In this document: positions 51,574-61,267 of the stretch, one piece after another
Layout: the number at the start of each line of letters is the position of its first letter
Numbering within the stretch: position 1 is the stretch's first letter
NCBI GenBank assembly: GCA_016219875.1
Contig: JACRJZ010000073.1
Location: 30,470 to 94,469 of the forward strand
Direction: 5' to 3'
Source of the DNA: Verrucomicrobiota bacterium
GTDB lineage: Bacteria; Verrucomicrobiota; Verrucomicrobiia; Limisphaerales; JACRJZ01
Length of the DNA stretch: 64,000 nt
Notes under the pieces: model-generated
The model's database searches: none
Told to the model about the DNA's origin: nothing
What the model saw: the letters and a program-made list of their open reading frames with translations, nothing else
Position numbers and translations under genes: made by a program

Positions 51574-54500
51574 ATGCAGATGAACAAATCATCCGTGCCA
51601 TCGCCCCAAGAACGTGAGGCCGCCTTGTTCGCGCTGGCCGTCGAGAAGCCCAGCGCCGAACGAGCGGCCTTTCTTCAGGCCGTGTGCGGAGGCGACAGTG
51701 CCCTCCGCCAGCGCCTCGACGCCCTGCTCGCCGCGCATGAGCAGCCGGAGAAAGTGCTGGCCACCGCAGCGCGCGCCGTCAAAGCCACCATCAAGCTCGA
51801 CTTGGAATCCGAGCCACCCGACGAAGCCGTGGGCCAGACGCTGGGACGCTACAAGCTCCTCGAACGCGTCGGCGAGGGCGGCTGCGGCGTGGTGTATGTC
51901 GCGGAGCAGACCGAGCCGGTGCGGCGTCGCGTCGCGCTCAAGGTCATCAAGCTGGGCATGGACACCAAGCAGGTGGTCGCCAGGTTCGAGGCGGAGCGCC
52001 AGGCGCTGGCGATGATGGATCATCCCAACATCGCCAAGGTGCTCGATGCGGGCACGACCGCGGTGGGCCGCCCGTTCTTTGTCATGGAACTGGTGCGCGG
52101 CATCAAGATCACCGACTACTGCGACCAGGCCAATCTCACCACCAAGGAACGGCTCGATCTGTTCATCAAAGTCTGCCAGGCCATCCAGCACGCGCATCAG
52201 AAGGGCATCATTCATCGCGACATCAAACCGTCGAACATCCTCGTGACGCTGCACGATGGCGTGCCGGTGCCCAAAGTGATTGATTTCGGCATCGCCAAGG
52301 CGCCGGAAGGGCGGTTGACCGATGCCACGGTTTACACGCAGTTGCACCAGTTCATCGGCACGCCGGCCTACATGAGTCCGGAACAGGCGGAGATGAGCGG
52401 GCTGGACATCGATACGCGCAGCGACATCTACAGCCTGGGCGTGCTGCTTTACGAATTGCTCACTGGCAAGACCCCATTTGATGCGAACGAATTGATGTCG
52501 CTAGGTATTGAGGCGATGCGGAAAACCATTCGCGAGAAAGACCCAGTCCGACCCAGTACCAGGCTGGCGACGCTTCAGGGTGATGAACTCACGACGACGG
52601 CCAAGCGGCGTTCGGCCGACACGGCAAAGTTACTTCACCAACTCAAGGGCGACCTGGATTGGATCGCCATGAAATGCCTGGAGAAAGACCGCACGCGCCG
52701 CTACGACACAGCCACCGGACTGGCGGCAGACATCAAGCGACACCTGGAGAACGAACCTGTTGTTGCGCGACCACCCAGCACCGGCTACAAACTTCAAAAA
52801 GCCTGGCAGAGGCACAAAGTCCTGGTAACGGCGTGCGTTTTGATCGGCCTTTCGTTGGGCTTCGGAATCAGCTTCAGTTTGCGTCAAGCCCTTCGCGCCC
52901 GCCGCGCCGAGCGAGCCAAGCAGGTCCTTTTCGAATCCGAGCGGAAGGCGCGTGAGGCAGCGACGCAGGCCCAGAACGAAGCCATGAAGGAACGGGACAA
53001 CGCGCGCCGGCATCTGTACGCCGCGAACATCAATCTCGCGAACCAAGCCTGGAACGATAGCAACCTAGGCAAAACGCGCCGGCTTCTCGCCAGCGCCATC
53101 CCCGAGGCGGGACAGGAGGATTTGCGCGGCTGGGAATGGCGCTATCTGTGGGGCCAGACGAGCGGCGATGACACCGCCGAGATTGCCCGCTTCAACGGCG
53201 GCGTGTTTCATCTGGCTTTCACGGACAACGATCGCAGTGTGGTCGTGGGGCTGACCGGATTCAGTTCTGAAGAGCGCGGCATCTCGTTGTTCGACCTCAC
53301 CTCGGATCGCCTGACGAACCGGCGCGTGCTTGGCGCGTCGCCAGTCAGTGTCTCGGCATTTCTTCCGGAGAAGCGCTGGCTCGCAACCAGCCAGGTGGGT
53401 GCAAACCGGCACATTGCCATTTTGAACTTCACCACGATGGAGGCCATCACGCGGTTGCCGGTCCCTAGCGCAGTCAGGGACATGGAATTCTCCCGCGATG
53501 GTCAACGGCTGGCTGCCTATCACGCTGGCGGCGAAGTCCGGGTATGGCGCACCGATGATTGGAGTTACATCCCGATCATGCATTCGAGCGGCAATTCCGG
53601 GGTTCACTTTGCGGGCTTGAGCTTTCTGGGTTCCGGCGAACGGATCGCAATCGGCTGGAGCAGCGGCAAGGTGTCCGTTCATGAATCCGCCACCGGCACG
53701 AAGCTCCGCGAGTTTACGGCCCACAGTGAGGGGATCACGGCTTTCGCGATTTCGCCAACCGCCGATGTCATCGCCACCGGCGCCGGTTATTCCGACAAGA
53801 CGGTCAAGCTTTGGAAAAGCGAAACTGGCGAAGCAGCGGGCGAACTTGGCGGACATCAAGCATGGATTTCCGGACTGGCCTTTTCACCGGACGGCGCGTT
53901 GCTAGCTTCCGCCAGTTCTGATCAAACGATCCGGCTGTGGGACGTGAAAACGCGGAACACCATTGGCGTGTTGCGCGGGCATGAGGACGAAATCTATTGC
54001 CTCGCTTTTTCCGGTGACGGGAAAAAGCTCCTCAGCGGCGCGAAGGATGGTTCAGTGCGGTTGTGGAACGTGCCGCCTACGCAGCGTCCGCCCGCGCTGC
54101 GCGTGTTGCGCGAGCCGTTCGGGTATTTCATGATCGCGCCCGACAGCCGGCGGGTCGTGACTTTGGCCGCTGATTATGTCGTATGGGATTTGAATACTGG
54201 CGAGAAGCTCGAAACGATTTCTGCCTTGCGCGGCTACCAGGCGGGTTATGACTTCACGCTGGATGGCCGGAAATTGCTCGCCGGGGGACGCAATGGGAAA
54301 GTGCGCATCTGGGATTTTGAGAACAACGCATTGAGCGAGTTTGCCGCTGGAGATGACGATGAAGAAATAGTTGCCGTTCGCCGGCTCGGCGCAACCGAAT
54401 TCGTGGCCACCGTCCACGGGTTGCGGACGAAGCGGACGTTCAGCACGACGCGGGTCAAAATCTGGGATTTCAACAAGCGGCAACTCAAGGAAACAACCGG

Positions 54501-55026
54501 ATTGTCGGGGGCGATGGCGACCGTTTCCGCCGTTTCACCCCAGGGCAAAACGGCCACTGGCCATGAGGACGGTCGGGTGACGATTTGGGGTAAAGCAGGG
54601 ACCAAGTTTTTGGCCCACCCGCGGACGGTGGTCGGTGCCGCCTTCACGCCCGACGGGAGCATTTTGGCGACGGGTGGTGAGGAAGGCACGGCCAAGTTAT
54701 GGGACGTGGCAACCCTCCGGGAAATCGGCACGCTCAAAGGGCATCTTCGTTCCATACACGCCCTCGACATTTCCCCTGACGGGCAACGACTGGCCACTGC
54801 CGGCGGTGGCGACGAATCCCTGAAACTCTGGGACGTGCGTGCCCATCAGGAGTTGATCACACTTTCCGGCGAAGGCTCGATGATGAACCAGTTGGCTTTC
54901 TCGCCCGACGGCAACAAGATCGTCGGGTTGAACAACGATGGCGGGTTACACATCTGGCGCGCGCCGTCGTGGGCGGAAATCAACGCGGCGGGGGCGAAGG
55001 AGAAAGCGGAGGGCAAACAGCCATGA
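51574..55026 (+). CDS. Membrane Ser/Thr protein kinase with C-terminal WD40 repeats
   Basis: A 1150-aa protein. Residues 90-370 are a Hanks-type kinase: glycine loop [12 protein letters not shown], Lys in VALKVIKLG (about 121), HRDIKPSN (about 214), IDFGIAK and GTPAYMSPEQ, all intact. A membrane helix lies near residues 416-436 (VLVTACVLIGLSLGFGISF). The C-terminal half is a WD40 beta-propeller with repeats such as ISGLAFSPDGALLASASSDQ and IRLWDV. The N-terminal 80 residues (ALFALAVEKPSAERAAFL) are the helical extension shared by this kinase group. It probably signals to the ECF factor encoded just upstream. The next kinase copy starts inside its stop (ATGA). Confidence 0.93.
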   Translation: MQMNKSSVPSPQEREAALFALAVEKPSAERAAFLQAVCGGDSALRQRLDALLAAHEQPEKVLATAARAVKATIKLDLESEPPDEAVGQTLGRYKLLERVGEGGCGVVYVAEQTEPVRRRVALKVIKLGMDTKQVVARFEAERQALAMMDHPNIAKVLDAGTTAVGRPFFVMELVRGIKITDYCDQANLTTKERLDLFIKVCQAIQHAHQKGIIHRDIKPSNILVTLHDGVPVPKVIDFGIAKAPEGRLTDATVYTQLHQFIGTPAYMSPEQAEMSGLDIDTRSDIYSLGVLLYELLTGKTPFDANELMSLGIEAMRKTIREKDPVRPSTRLATLQGDELTTTAKRRSADTAKLLHQLKGDLDWIAMKCLEKDRTRRYDTATGLAADIKRHLENEPVVARPPSTGYKLQKAWQRHKVLVTACVLIGLSLGFGISFSLRQALRARRAERAKQVLFESERKAREAATQAQNEAMKERDNARRHLYAANINLANQAWNDSNLGKTRRLLASAIPEAGQEDLRGWEWRYLWGQTSGDDTAEIARFNGGVFHLAFTDNDRSVVVGLTGFSSEERGISLFDLTSDRLTNRRVLGASPVSVSAFLPEKRWLATSQVGANRHIAILNFTTMEAITRLPVPSAVRDMEFSRDGQRLAAYHAGGEVRVWRTDDWSYIPIMHSSGNSGVHFAGLSFLGSGERIAIGWSSGKVSVHESATGTKLREFTAHSEGITAFAISPTADVIATGAGYSDKTVKLWKSETGEAAGELGGHQAWISGLAFSPDGALLASASSDQTIRLWDVKTRNTIGVLRGHEDEIYCLAFSGDGKKLLSGAKDGSVRLWNVPPTQRPPALRVLREPFGYFMIAPDSRRVVTLAADYVVWDLNTGEKLETISALRGYQAGYDFTLDGRKLLAGGRNGKVRIWDFENNALSEFAAGDDDEEIVAVRRLGATEFVATVHGLRTKRTFSTTRVKIWDFNKRQLKETTGLSGAMATVSAVSPQGKTATGHEDGRVTIWGKAGTKFLAHPRTVVGAAFTPDGSILATGGEEGTAKLWDVATLREIGTLKGHLRSIHALDISPDGQRLATAGGGDESLKLWDVRAHQELITLSGEGSMMNQLAFSPDGNKIVGLNNDGGLHIWRAPSWAEINAAGAKEKAEGKQP

Positions 55027-55565
55027 ATCCGAACGGCGAAGAAGCCCTGTTTGCGCTGGCGCTGGAAAAGCCGGCGGAGAAGCGCGCTGCATTTCTGGAC
55101 GTCGTGTGTGAAGGGGACGCGGCGTTGCGCACGCGCCTCGAAGCATTATTCGCGGCGCATGAGAAACCAGAAGTTTCGCTGGCCACCGATGCCACGCCCG
55201 CAGCCCGAGCCACTATCAGACTCGACTTTCCCGAGGAGTCAGCCGACGAAGCCGTCGGCCAGACGCTCGGCCGCTACAAACTGCTGGAGTGCGTCGGCGA
55301 AGGCGGGTGCGGTGTGGTGTATGTCGCGGAGCAGACTGAGCCGGTGCGGCGTCGCGTGGCGCTCAAAGTTATCAAGCTCGGCATGGACACCAAGCAGGTC
55401 GTCGCCCGGTTCGAGGCGGAGCGCCAGGCGCTGGCGATGATGGATCATCCCAACATCGCCAAGGTGCTCGATGCGGAAATGACGGGTGGCCCGGTGAGTA
55501 GCGCAGGTTTCCTGCTGTATCGCCGACTTCCAGTCGGCCGGGTGCCGCAATTTCGAACGCGTTAG
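55023..55565 (+). pseudogene. Truncated Ser/Thr kinase (copy 2)
   Basis: Starting with ATG overlapping the previous stop (55023-55026), the frame encodes the same N-terminal extension and kinase lobe as the upstream gene: [29 protein letters not shown] and [14 protein letters not shown]. Exactly after VLDA the homology stops and a palindromic repeat begins (about 55497), giving an unrelated tail and a stop at 55565. HRD and DFG motifs are absent, so no catalytic activity is expected. Confidence 0.85.
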
Positions 55566-55610
55566 ATTCTCCCGCAATTCCGGAGGCTGGAAGCCCTGCG
55601 CTAGGCGTCC
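55497..55610. repeat. Palindromic repeat disrupting kinase copy 2
   Basis: GTAGCGCAGGTTTCCTGCTG, CCGACTTCCAGTCGG and GGAGGCTGGAAGCCCTGCGC TA form an inverted array of the family at 13801 and 38816. It begins at the VLDAG position of the truncated kinase. The following bases to 55745 contain nothing recognised. Confidence 0.75.
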
Positions 55611-55745
55611 ACGGTCCGTTTGTGGCCAAGAGCATTCGCCTTGGAAATCTGCGCGCAAAATAAAATGAACCTTTCCACGCTGGACAGTTACTCATGCTTA
55701 AGCGGCCGCGAAACAAATCAAAGCAACCAGCAACAAGATTCATCC

Positions 55746-56996
55746 ATGAAGAATTCCGCAGCCATCCTATGCGTCCTCCTGGCGCTGTTCCTCACCGATG
55801 TCGCGTCCGCCGACAACGGTTTGCGCACTGACATCAATCCCGCCTTGCTTTACTGGCAGGCCACCGCGGCGATGCCCGACCGAGCGGCGCAGGACCATCT
55901 CTTCACCAACGAATGGCGCGGACATGCACTCGATGAGCAGTTCGAGAAACAGATTGCGACCTACGACAACGCCTTCAAACTGCTCCGCCAAGCGGCCCGG
56001 CAGAAAGCACCGTGCGATTGGGGCTATGACCTGACACAGGGGCCGGAGCTCCTCCTGCCCGGCCTGGCCAAGGCAAAGCTGCTCTCACAGGCCGCACGAC
56101 TACGCACGCGCTGGCACTTGGAGCACGGCCGGCCGGACGACGCCCGCGACGATCTGCTCGCTGCGTTCGTGCTTGGGCGGCAGGTCTCCAAGGACGGCAT
56201 CCTCATCTCTGCGCTCGTCCAAGTCGCCATCGAGAACATTCTCGCCTCCGGCGTCGCGGAGAACTGGTTCCGGTTCAGCCCGGAGACGCTTCAACAGATT
56301 ATGGACGGCCTCGCGGCGGTACCGGCACGCGGCACGATGGTGCAGTGCGTGGCGACGGAGCGGATCGCCTTCAAAGATTGGCTCACGCGGAAGATCCAAG
56401 GACTCCAAGCGGCCTCCCGCAATGAGGGGGAAGCACTTCAGAAGACCCAGGAACTGCTGCGCTCGATCATGTCCGGTGAGGAGGCTCCCCAGGGGCCAGC
56501 CCCGCCGACACCGGAGGCCATCATCCAATCCGCCGGCAGCACGACTGCGGGCTTACTCCGGAAACTCAAGGAACTGGATGCGCTCTACGACGAGGCCGCT
56601 GTGCTAATGACCGTGCCCTACGACCAGTTTCTGCCGCAGATCAAGGCGTTCAACAAGAAGGTCGCGAACCACCCGAACCTGTTTGTGCATGTCTTCTTCC
56701 CGGTGTTCGAGAAATGCCGGCTCAAGGAATTCGCGATCGAGGTCAAGCTGGCGATGTTGCGCGCCGCGGTTGCGTATCGGCGATCGGGAGAGGCCGGGTT
56801 GAGCCAAGTTGCGGACCCGTTGTTCAACGGATCGTTCCAGTTCCGCCGCTTTGAGTTCGATGGCGTGGACCGCGGCTTCGAGTTGCGCTCGCAGATGCGA
56901 TACCTGGACGACTGGAACGCTTCGTTGATCTTCCTTGAGAAGGACGGCCCGGCTTTCCACCTCGACGGCAAGAACGCGGGGAAGGCGCTGAAATGA
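55746..56996 (+). CDS. Exported hypothetical protein, helical
   Basis: A 416-aa protein starting at ATG 55746 with a signal peptide (AAILCVLLALFLTDVASA). The mature part is rich in helices and in Ala, Leu and charged residues (LLRQAARQKAPCDWGYD, LRTRWHLEHGRPDDARDDLL, FVLGRQVSKDGILISALVQV). The N-terminal half resembles uncharacterised proteins encoded near sigma/anti-sigma pairs in this phylum; no catalytic motif is evident. It is followed 34 bases later by an ECF sigma factor gene. Confidence 0.6.
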   Translation: MKNSAAILCVLLALFLTDVASADNGLRTDINPALLYWQATAAMPDRAAQDHLFTNEWRGHALDEQFEKQIATYDNAFKLLRQAARQKAPCDWGYDLTQGPELLLPGLAKAKLLSQAARLRTRWHLEHGRPDDARDDLLAAFVLGRQVSKDGILISALVQVAIENILASGVAENWFRFSPETLQQIMDGLAAVPARGTMVQCVATERIAFKDWLTRKIQGLQAASRNEGEALQKTQELLRSIMSGEEAPQGPAPPTPEAIIQSAGSTTAGLLRKLKELDALYDEAAVLMTVPYDQFLPQIKAFNKKVANHPNLFVHVFFPVFEKCRLKEFAIEVKLAMLRAAVAYRRSGEAGLSQVADPLFNGSFQFRRFEFDGVDRGFELRSQMRYLDDWNASLIFLEKDGPAFHLDGKNAGKALK

Positions 56997-57030
56997 AACC
57001 GGCTTCGCTCCCCGCTTCGGCCCCAACCTT

Positions 57031-57648
57031 GTGACCTTCGCCTTGAACTCGGAACTGGCGAAACTGCCGGTCAACGACGAGCCTGACCTTATCGGTCAGG
57101 CCCGCTCGGGCGACGGCGAGGCGTTCGGCGAGTTGTGCCACGAGCACGGTGACCGCCTGCTGCGGCAAGCCATCGCCCTGTGCGGCGACGTGAACGCTGC
57201 GGAGGATCTCGTGCAGGAGACGTTGATCGAGGCATGGCGGGGCCTCCCACGTTACCGCGGCGGTTGCCAGTTCTTCACCTGGCTTTGTAGCATTCTGATC
57301 CACCGCCATCTCAATGCGCGGCGCAAGCGGTGGCCCATCCCATTCTCAGCGCTCTTAGGCGGCGAGCGCGACGAGGCCGAGTCTTTTCCCGACCAAGTGG
57401 CGGACACCAGCCCCGCGACCGAAGCACTGGCCCAGCAGGAAGAAGGGGCCGTGCGCCTTTTGCGAAGCTTGGCAAAGCTCCCAGCGAAACAGCGTGAAGT
57501 CCTTCATCTGCGATTCTATGCGGAGGAGTCCCTCGAAGGCATCGCCGCCGCGCTCGGCTGTTGCGTGGGCACCGTGAAGTCCCGGCTGTTTCACGGACTG
57601 GAACGTCTGCGCAGGATTAAGTCGCTCGCCGAGGAGAACAACCCATGA
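57031..57648 (+). CDS. ECF sigma factor (RpoE-like)
   Basis: A 205-aa protein with GTG start at 57031. Region 2 is LIGQARSGDGEAFGELCHEH, then AAEDLVQETLIEAWRGLPRY and FFTWLCSILIHRHLNARRKR. Region 4 is LAKLPAKQREVLHLRFYAEE followed by GIAAALGCCVGTVKSRLFHGL. It differs from the Sigma70_ECF type at 50934 and is a classic ECF factor paired with a membrane anti-sigma: its stop overlaps the start of the zf-HC2 gene by ATGA (57645-57648). Confidence 0.92.
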   Translation: MTFALNSELAKLPVNDEPDLIGQARSGDGEAFGELCHEHGDRLLRQAIALCGDVNAAEDLVQETLIEAWRGLPRYRGGCQFFTWLCSILIHRHLNARRKRWPIPFSALLGGERDEAESFPDQVADTSPATEALAQQEEGAVRLLRSLAKLPAKQREVLHLRFYAEESLEGIAAALGCCVGTVKSRLFHGLERLRRIKSLAEENNP

Positions 57649-58205
57649 AGCCTAACACTTGTGATCGTAAAGCTGTCGCGCTGCTCGCCTGTTCGGCCTT
57701 GAATGCGGAGGCAACCATCGCCATCACCCGTCATCTCGCGGCTTGCCCGGCTTGCCGGGGTTATTTCGAAGAAATGTCAGCGTTGGCAGCCCGCCATCGG
57801 GACGCGGCTCGCGCGTTGCCGCCCGCGGAAATCTCGCCGCAGACCCGTGCTAGGGTCGCGGCGGCCATCCGCCGCGATTCGCGCCGTTGGCCTGAGGAAG
57901 TGTTGCCCGGGCTTGGCCGCCGCTGGATGCCAGTAGCCGCAGCGGCTGTCGTCGGCCTGTTGCTCGCGGGCGGCGCGATGTTGCTTCTCCGCCGACCGCT
58001 GCCGCCGACATTGGTCGTGTCCCAGGTTGCTGCGCGGCTTTCATCGAAGGGGACGACGGCTCCCGGTTCCAAGTTCATCACCTATCGGCTTGCGCTGAAC
58101 CGCTCCCCCGAGGAGTTAGACCGGCTGCTCACCCGTGATGCTGGCCACTCGTCCGCAGACCCGACGATCTCCTTCCGCTCCGGCACCGCGTGGTTGGATC
58201 CCTGA
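57645..58205 (+). CDS. Anti-sigma factor with zinc-finger (zf-HC2-like) domain
   Basis: A 186-aa protein coupled to the sigma gene by ATGA. The N-terminal ITRHLAACPACRGYFEEM has the HxxxCxxC zinc site of ZAS anti-sigma factors. A membrane helix follows (PVAAAAVVGLLLAGGAMLLL, about residues 104-123), then a periplasmic tail with QVAARLSSKGTTAPGSKF. It would hold the upstream ECF factor at the membrane until a signal releases it. The extracytoplasmic part matches no known sensor domain. Confidence 0.88.
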   Translation: MKPNTCDRKAVALLACSALNAEATIAITRHLAACPACRGYFEEMSALAARHRDAARALPPAEISPQTRARVAAAIRRDSRRWPEEVLPGLGRRWMPVAAAAVVGLLLAGGAMLLLRRPLPPTLVVSQVAARLSSKGTTAPGSKFITYRLALNRSPEELDRLLTRDAGHSSADPTISFRSGTAWLDP

Positions 58206-58267
58206 CATCAGGTCCGGCCAACGAGGTTGTTTTCACAGGAAGGAAAGGTGGGGTTGAGAGTCCTCTA

Positions 58268-58829
58268 CAGCCAGATTCGCCGACGAAGTCGTGGGCCAGA
58301 TGCTCGGGCGCTACAAGCTGCTGGAGCGTGTCGGCGAAGGCGGGTGCGGCGTGGTCTATGTCGCCGAGCAGACCGAGCCGGTGCGGCGTCGCGTGGCGCT
58401 CAAAGTCATCAAGCTCGGCATGGACACCAAGCAGGTCGTCGCTCGGTTCGAGCGGAGCGCCAGGCGCTGGCGATGATGGATCATCCGAACATCGCCAAAG
58501 TCTTGGATGCCGGAACAACGCAAACCCCCATAGCGGCGGGCATCCTGCCTGCCGTAGAGCCGGGCTTCCAGCCCGGCGGATCGGGCGTCGCACTTTCAAG
58601 CGCGCGTGAAGGTTCGCAGCCAAGTCCGTGCGGCAAGATGCCTGCCGCCACCCTTTCAGTCGGTCGCCCTTACTTGGTGTATCTGGCCGACAACGACCGC
58701 GTCGGCGCCCTGGAGCACTATAGCCAGTCGATTGACACGCGCGCGTTCTTGGAAGGGCCACCCTATACGTGGTCCCAAGTCGCGCTGGCCCAGTTGAAGC
58801 GCCATCCGACCTGGCCACCCACCCCATGA
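58268..58829 (+). pseudogene. Broken Ser/Thr kinase (copy 3), frameshifted and repeat-disrupted
   Basis: The segment encodes [20 protein letters not shown] to KQVVARFE, then a one-base deletion (TTCGAG-CGGAGCG near 58452, against TTCGAGGCGGAGCG in the intact gene) shifts the frame. The other frame continues [19 protein letters not shown], then about 45 residues from a palindromic repeat, and resumes with SVGRPYLV, a kinase motif. The remaining tail (YLADNDRVGALEHYSQSID) does not include HRD or DFG. There is no start codon in the right context. It is a non-functional copy of the 51574 kinase. Confidence 0.85.
58531..58652. repeat. Palindromic repeat inside kinase copy 3
   Basis: AGCGGCGGGCATCCTGCC (58532 onward) pairs with GGCAAGATGCCTGCCGCC (about 58633-58651); an inner CCGGGCTTCCAGCCCGG hairpin lies between. 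It is inserted in frame after the DAGTT codons, at almost the same place where copy 2 is broken. Confidence 0.82.
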
Positions 58830-58863
58830 CACAAACTTAGAAAGCCAATCGTTTCCGCGCCCT

Positions 58864-58960
58864 GCATGAGCGGGACGGCGGCCTTGGTCCACAAAGCGTG
58901 GCTCCGCTCGTCGGCGTCGATCGCCAGACCTGGCAGAACCGCGCATCCGGGCCAGCATTT
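58864..58960 (+). pseudogene. Remnant of an ECF-type sigma factor gene
   Basis: The bases encode GTAALVHKAWLRS, which matches PTALVHEAWLRL of the ECF factor at 50934 with strong DNA identity over about 30 bases (GCCTTGGTCCACAAAGCGTG). Similarity fades downstream. It lies between kinase copy 3 and the intact oxidoreductase, in the same relative order as at 50.5-52 kb but eroded. Confidence 0.6.
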
Positions 58961-58976
58961 CTCCAGAAACAAGCAA

Positions 58977-58999
58977 GGCGGCGCTCGGAGAGCGCCGCC
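58977..58999 (-). terminator. Hairpin downstream of the oxidoreductase gene
   Basis: A perfect 10-bp stem GGCGGCGCTC / GAGCGCCGCC with a three-base loop lies 33 bases past the stop of the minus-strand oxidoreductase. There is no long U-run. Its relative at 50508-50534 accompanies the truncated copy. Confidence 0.5.
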
Positions 59000-59031
59000 C
59001 GATTGCAGTTCGAGGTTTCTCCCGGTTTCTC

Positions 59032-60444
59032 TCAACCCAACTTCCACGGCGAACGGTAGCCGCGGCTCATCAGCTTGCTGGCTTCGTCATCGCCGACGAT
59101 GGTTTCCTTGGCCGCGTCCCACTTGATCTTGCGACCCATCAGCATGGCGATCAGGCCAAGGTGCCCGGGAATGGCGGAGTGGTGCGCCACTTCCACCGGC
59201 GCCACGGTGGGCTGGCGGGACTTGATCGAGTCCAGAAAGTCGCGGTAGTGGCCGCCTTTGTTCCGGTGGAGTTTCACTTTGCGCTTCTCCTCGGGCAAGG
59301 CGCGCGCTTCCTTCAGCGCCGCAATCGAAGTATCGAATCCACCCCGGTCCACCCAGACCCAGCCCTCGGTGCCGATCCACTTGGTTCCGCCACGAATGTC
59401 GCCGTGTCCACCGGCGATGATCATCTCCACGTCGTTCGGATACTTGCAGGTGATGCGGTACTTGGTGCAGGTGTTCCAAATGGCGTCTTTCGGTGGGAAC
59501 TCGCCTTTGCCCTCGACTTCGAGCGGCCCGATCTTGTCGTCGTTGCCCAGGCCCCAATGGCCGATGTCGCAGTGATGGCCGATCCAGTCCAGCAGTTGCC
59601 CGCCGCCGATGTTGTAGTTCCAGCGCCAGTTCATGTGAACGCGGGCCTTGATGTACGGCTCCATTTTGGCCGGGCCGATCCAGGTTTCGTAATCCAGATT
59701 CTCCGAAGGCGGAGAGACGGCCAGATTCCACGCCGGAGTTCCAGGGACGATCTTGGCGAGGTCCGTGGACTTGTCCGGGAGCGTGGCGAGTTTTTCGCGC
59801 AACGCGGGTGCGGTGCCGGCGAAGTCATGGTGTCCGCTGGGCAGACCGACCTCGACACGAGTGATTTTGCCGATGAGGCCGTTGCGGACGATTTCCGCCG
59901 CGTAATGCATGGGCCGATCCGAGCGCTGCCAGGAACCCGTTTGCCAGATGCGCTGGTTCGCTTGCACGGCCTTCACGATGGCCTGCTGCTCGGCGATGGT
60001 GCGGGCCAGCGGCTTCTCGCCGTAAATGTCTTTCTGGTTCTTCGCGGCCTCGATGGCGACGAGCGCGTGCCAGTTGTCCGGCACGGCCAGCATGACGGCG
60101 TCGATGTCCTTCCGGGCCATCATTTCGCGATAATCGCTGTAAGCTTTGCAGTCTTGGTTCTTGTAGTGGCCGTTGATGCGGTCCACGGCGCTCTTGAGAT
60201 GGCCTTTGTCGAGATCGCACGCGGCGACCACTTGGCAATCCGGTTGGCCGAGGAAGTTCCCGGTGTTGCCCGGACCCTGCATACCCCAGCCGACCACGCC
60301 CATCGTGATGCGGTTGGAGGGCGCAGTCTGGCCCTCCGCGCCCAAGACGCTGGACGGGACGAGGGTGGGCGCGGCCACGGCCAAACTGGTGGCGGCGAGA
60401 AAGCGGCGGCGGCTGATTCCGAAAGTGCGGGCGGCGGTTTTCAT
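59032..60444 (-). CDS. Gfo/Idh/MocA family oxidoreductase, Tat-exported (copy 3)
   Basis: A 470-aa protein with a twin-arginine leader (ISRRRFLAATSLAVAAPTLV). The Rossmann motif is VGWGMQGPGN and the EKP motif is in DIYGEKPLART. C-terminal blocks include IGGGQLLDWIGHHCDIGHWG and NKGGHYRDFLDSIKSRQPT. It is a more distant relative of the 2236 and 3854 genes and the intact parent of the fragment at 50566. Substrate unknown; export suggests processing of environmental sugars. Confidence 0.92.
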   Translation of the reverse strand: MKTAARTFGISRRRFLAATSLAVAAPTLVPSSVLGAEGQTAPSNRITMGVVGWGMQGPGNTGNFLGQPDCQVVAACDLDKGHLKSAVDRINGHYKNQDCKAYSDYREMMARKDIDAVMLAVPDNWHALVAIEAAKNQKDIYGEKPLARTIAEQQAIVKAVQANQRIWQTGSWQRSDRPMHYAAEIVRNGLIGKITRVEVGLPSGHHDFAGTAPALREKLATLPDKSTDLAKIVPGTPAWNLAVSPPSENLDYETWIGPAKMEPYIKARVHMNWRWNYNIGGGQLLDWIGHHCDIGHWGLGNDDKIGPLEVEGKGEFPPKDAIWNTCTKYRITCKYPNDVEMIIAGGHGDIRGGTKWIGTEGWVWVDRGGFDTSIAALKEARALPEEKRKVKLHRNKGGHYRDFLDSIKSRQPTVAPVEVAHHSAIPGHLGLIAMLMGRKIKWDAAKETIVGDDEASKLMSRGYRSPWKLG

Positions 60445-60514
60445 AGTGGCGAAATGACGCTGGAAGGGCGGCTTTGATTCAAGAAGAAAGCAGCCTTCGC
60501 CGAGGCGGGAAAGG

Positions 60515-61253
<739 letters not shown>

Positions 61254-61267
<14 letters not shown>

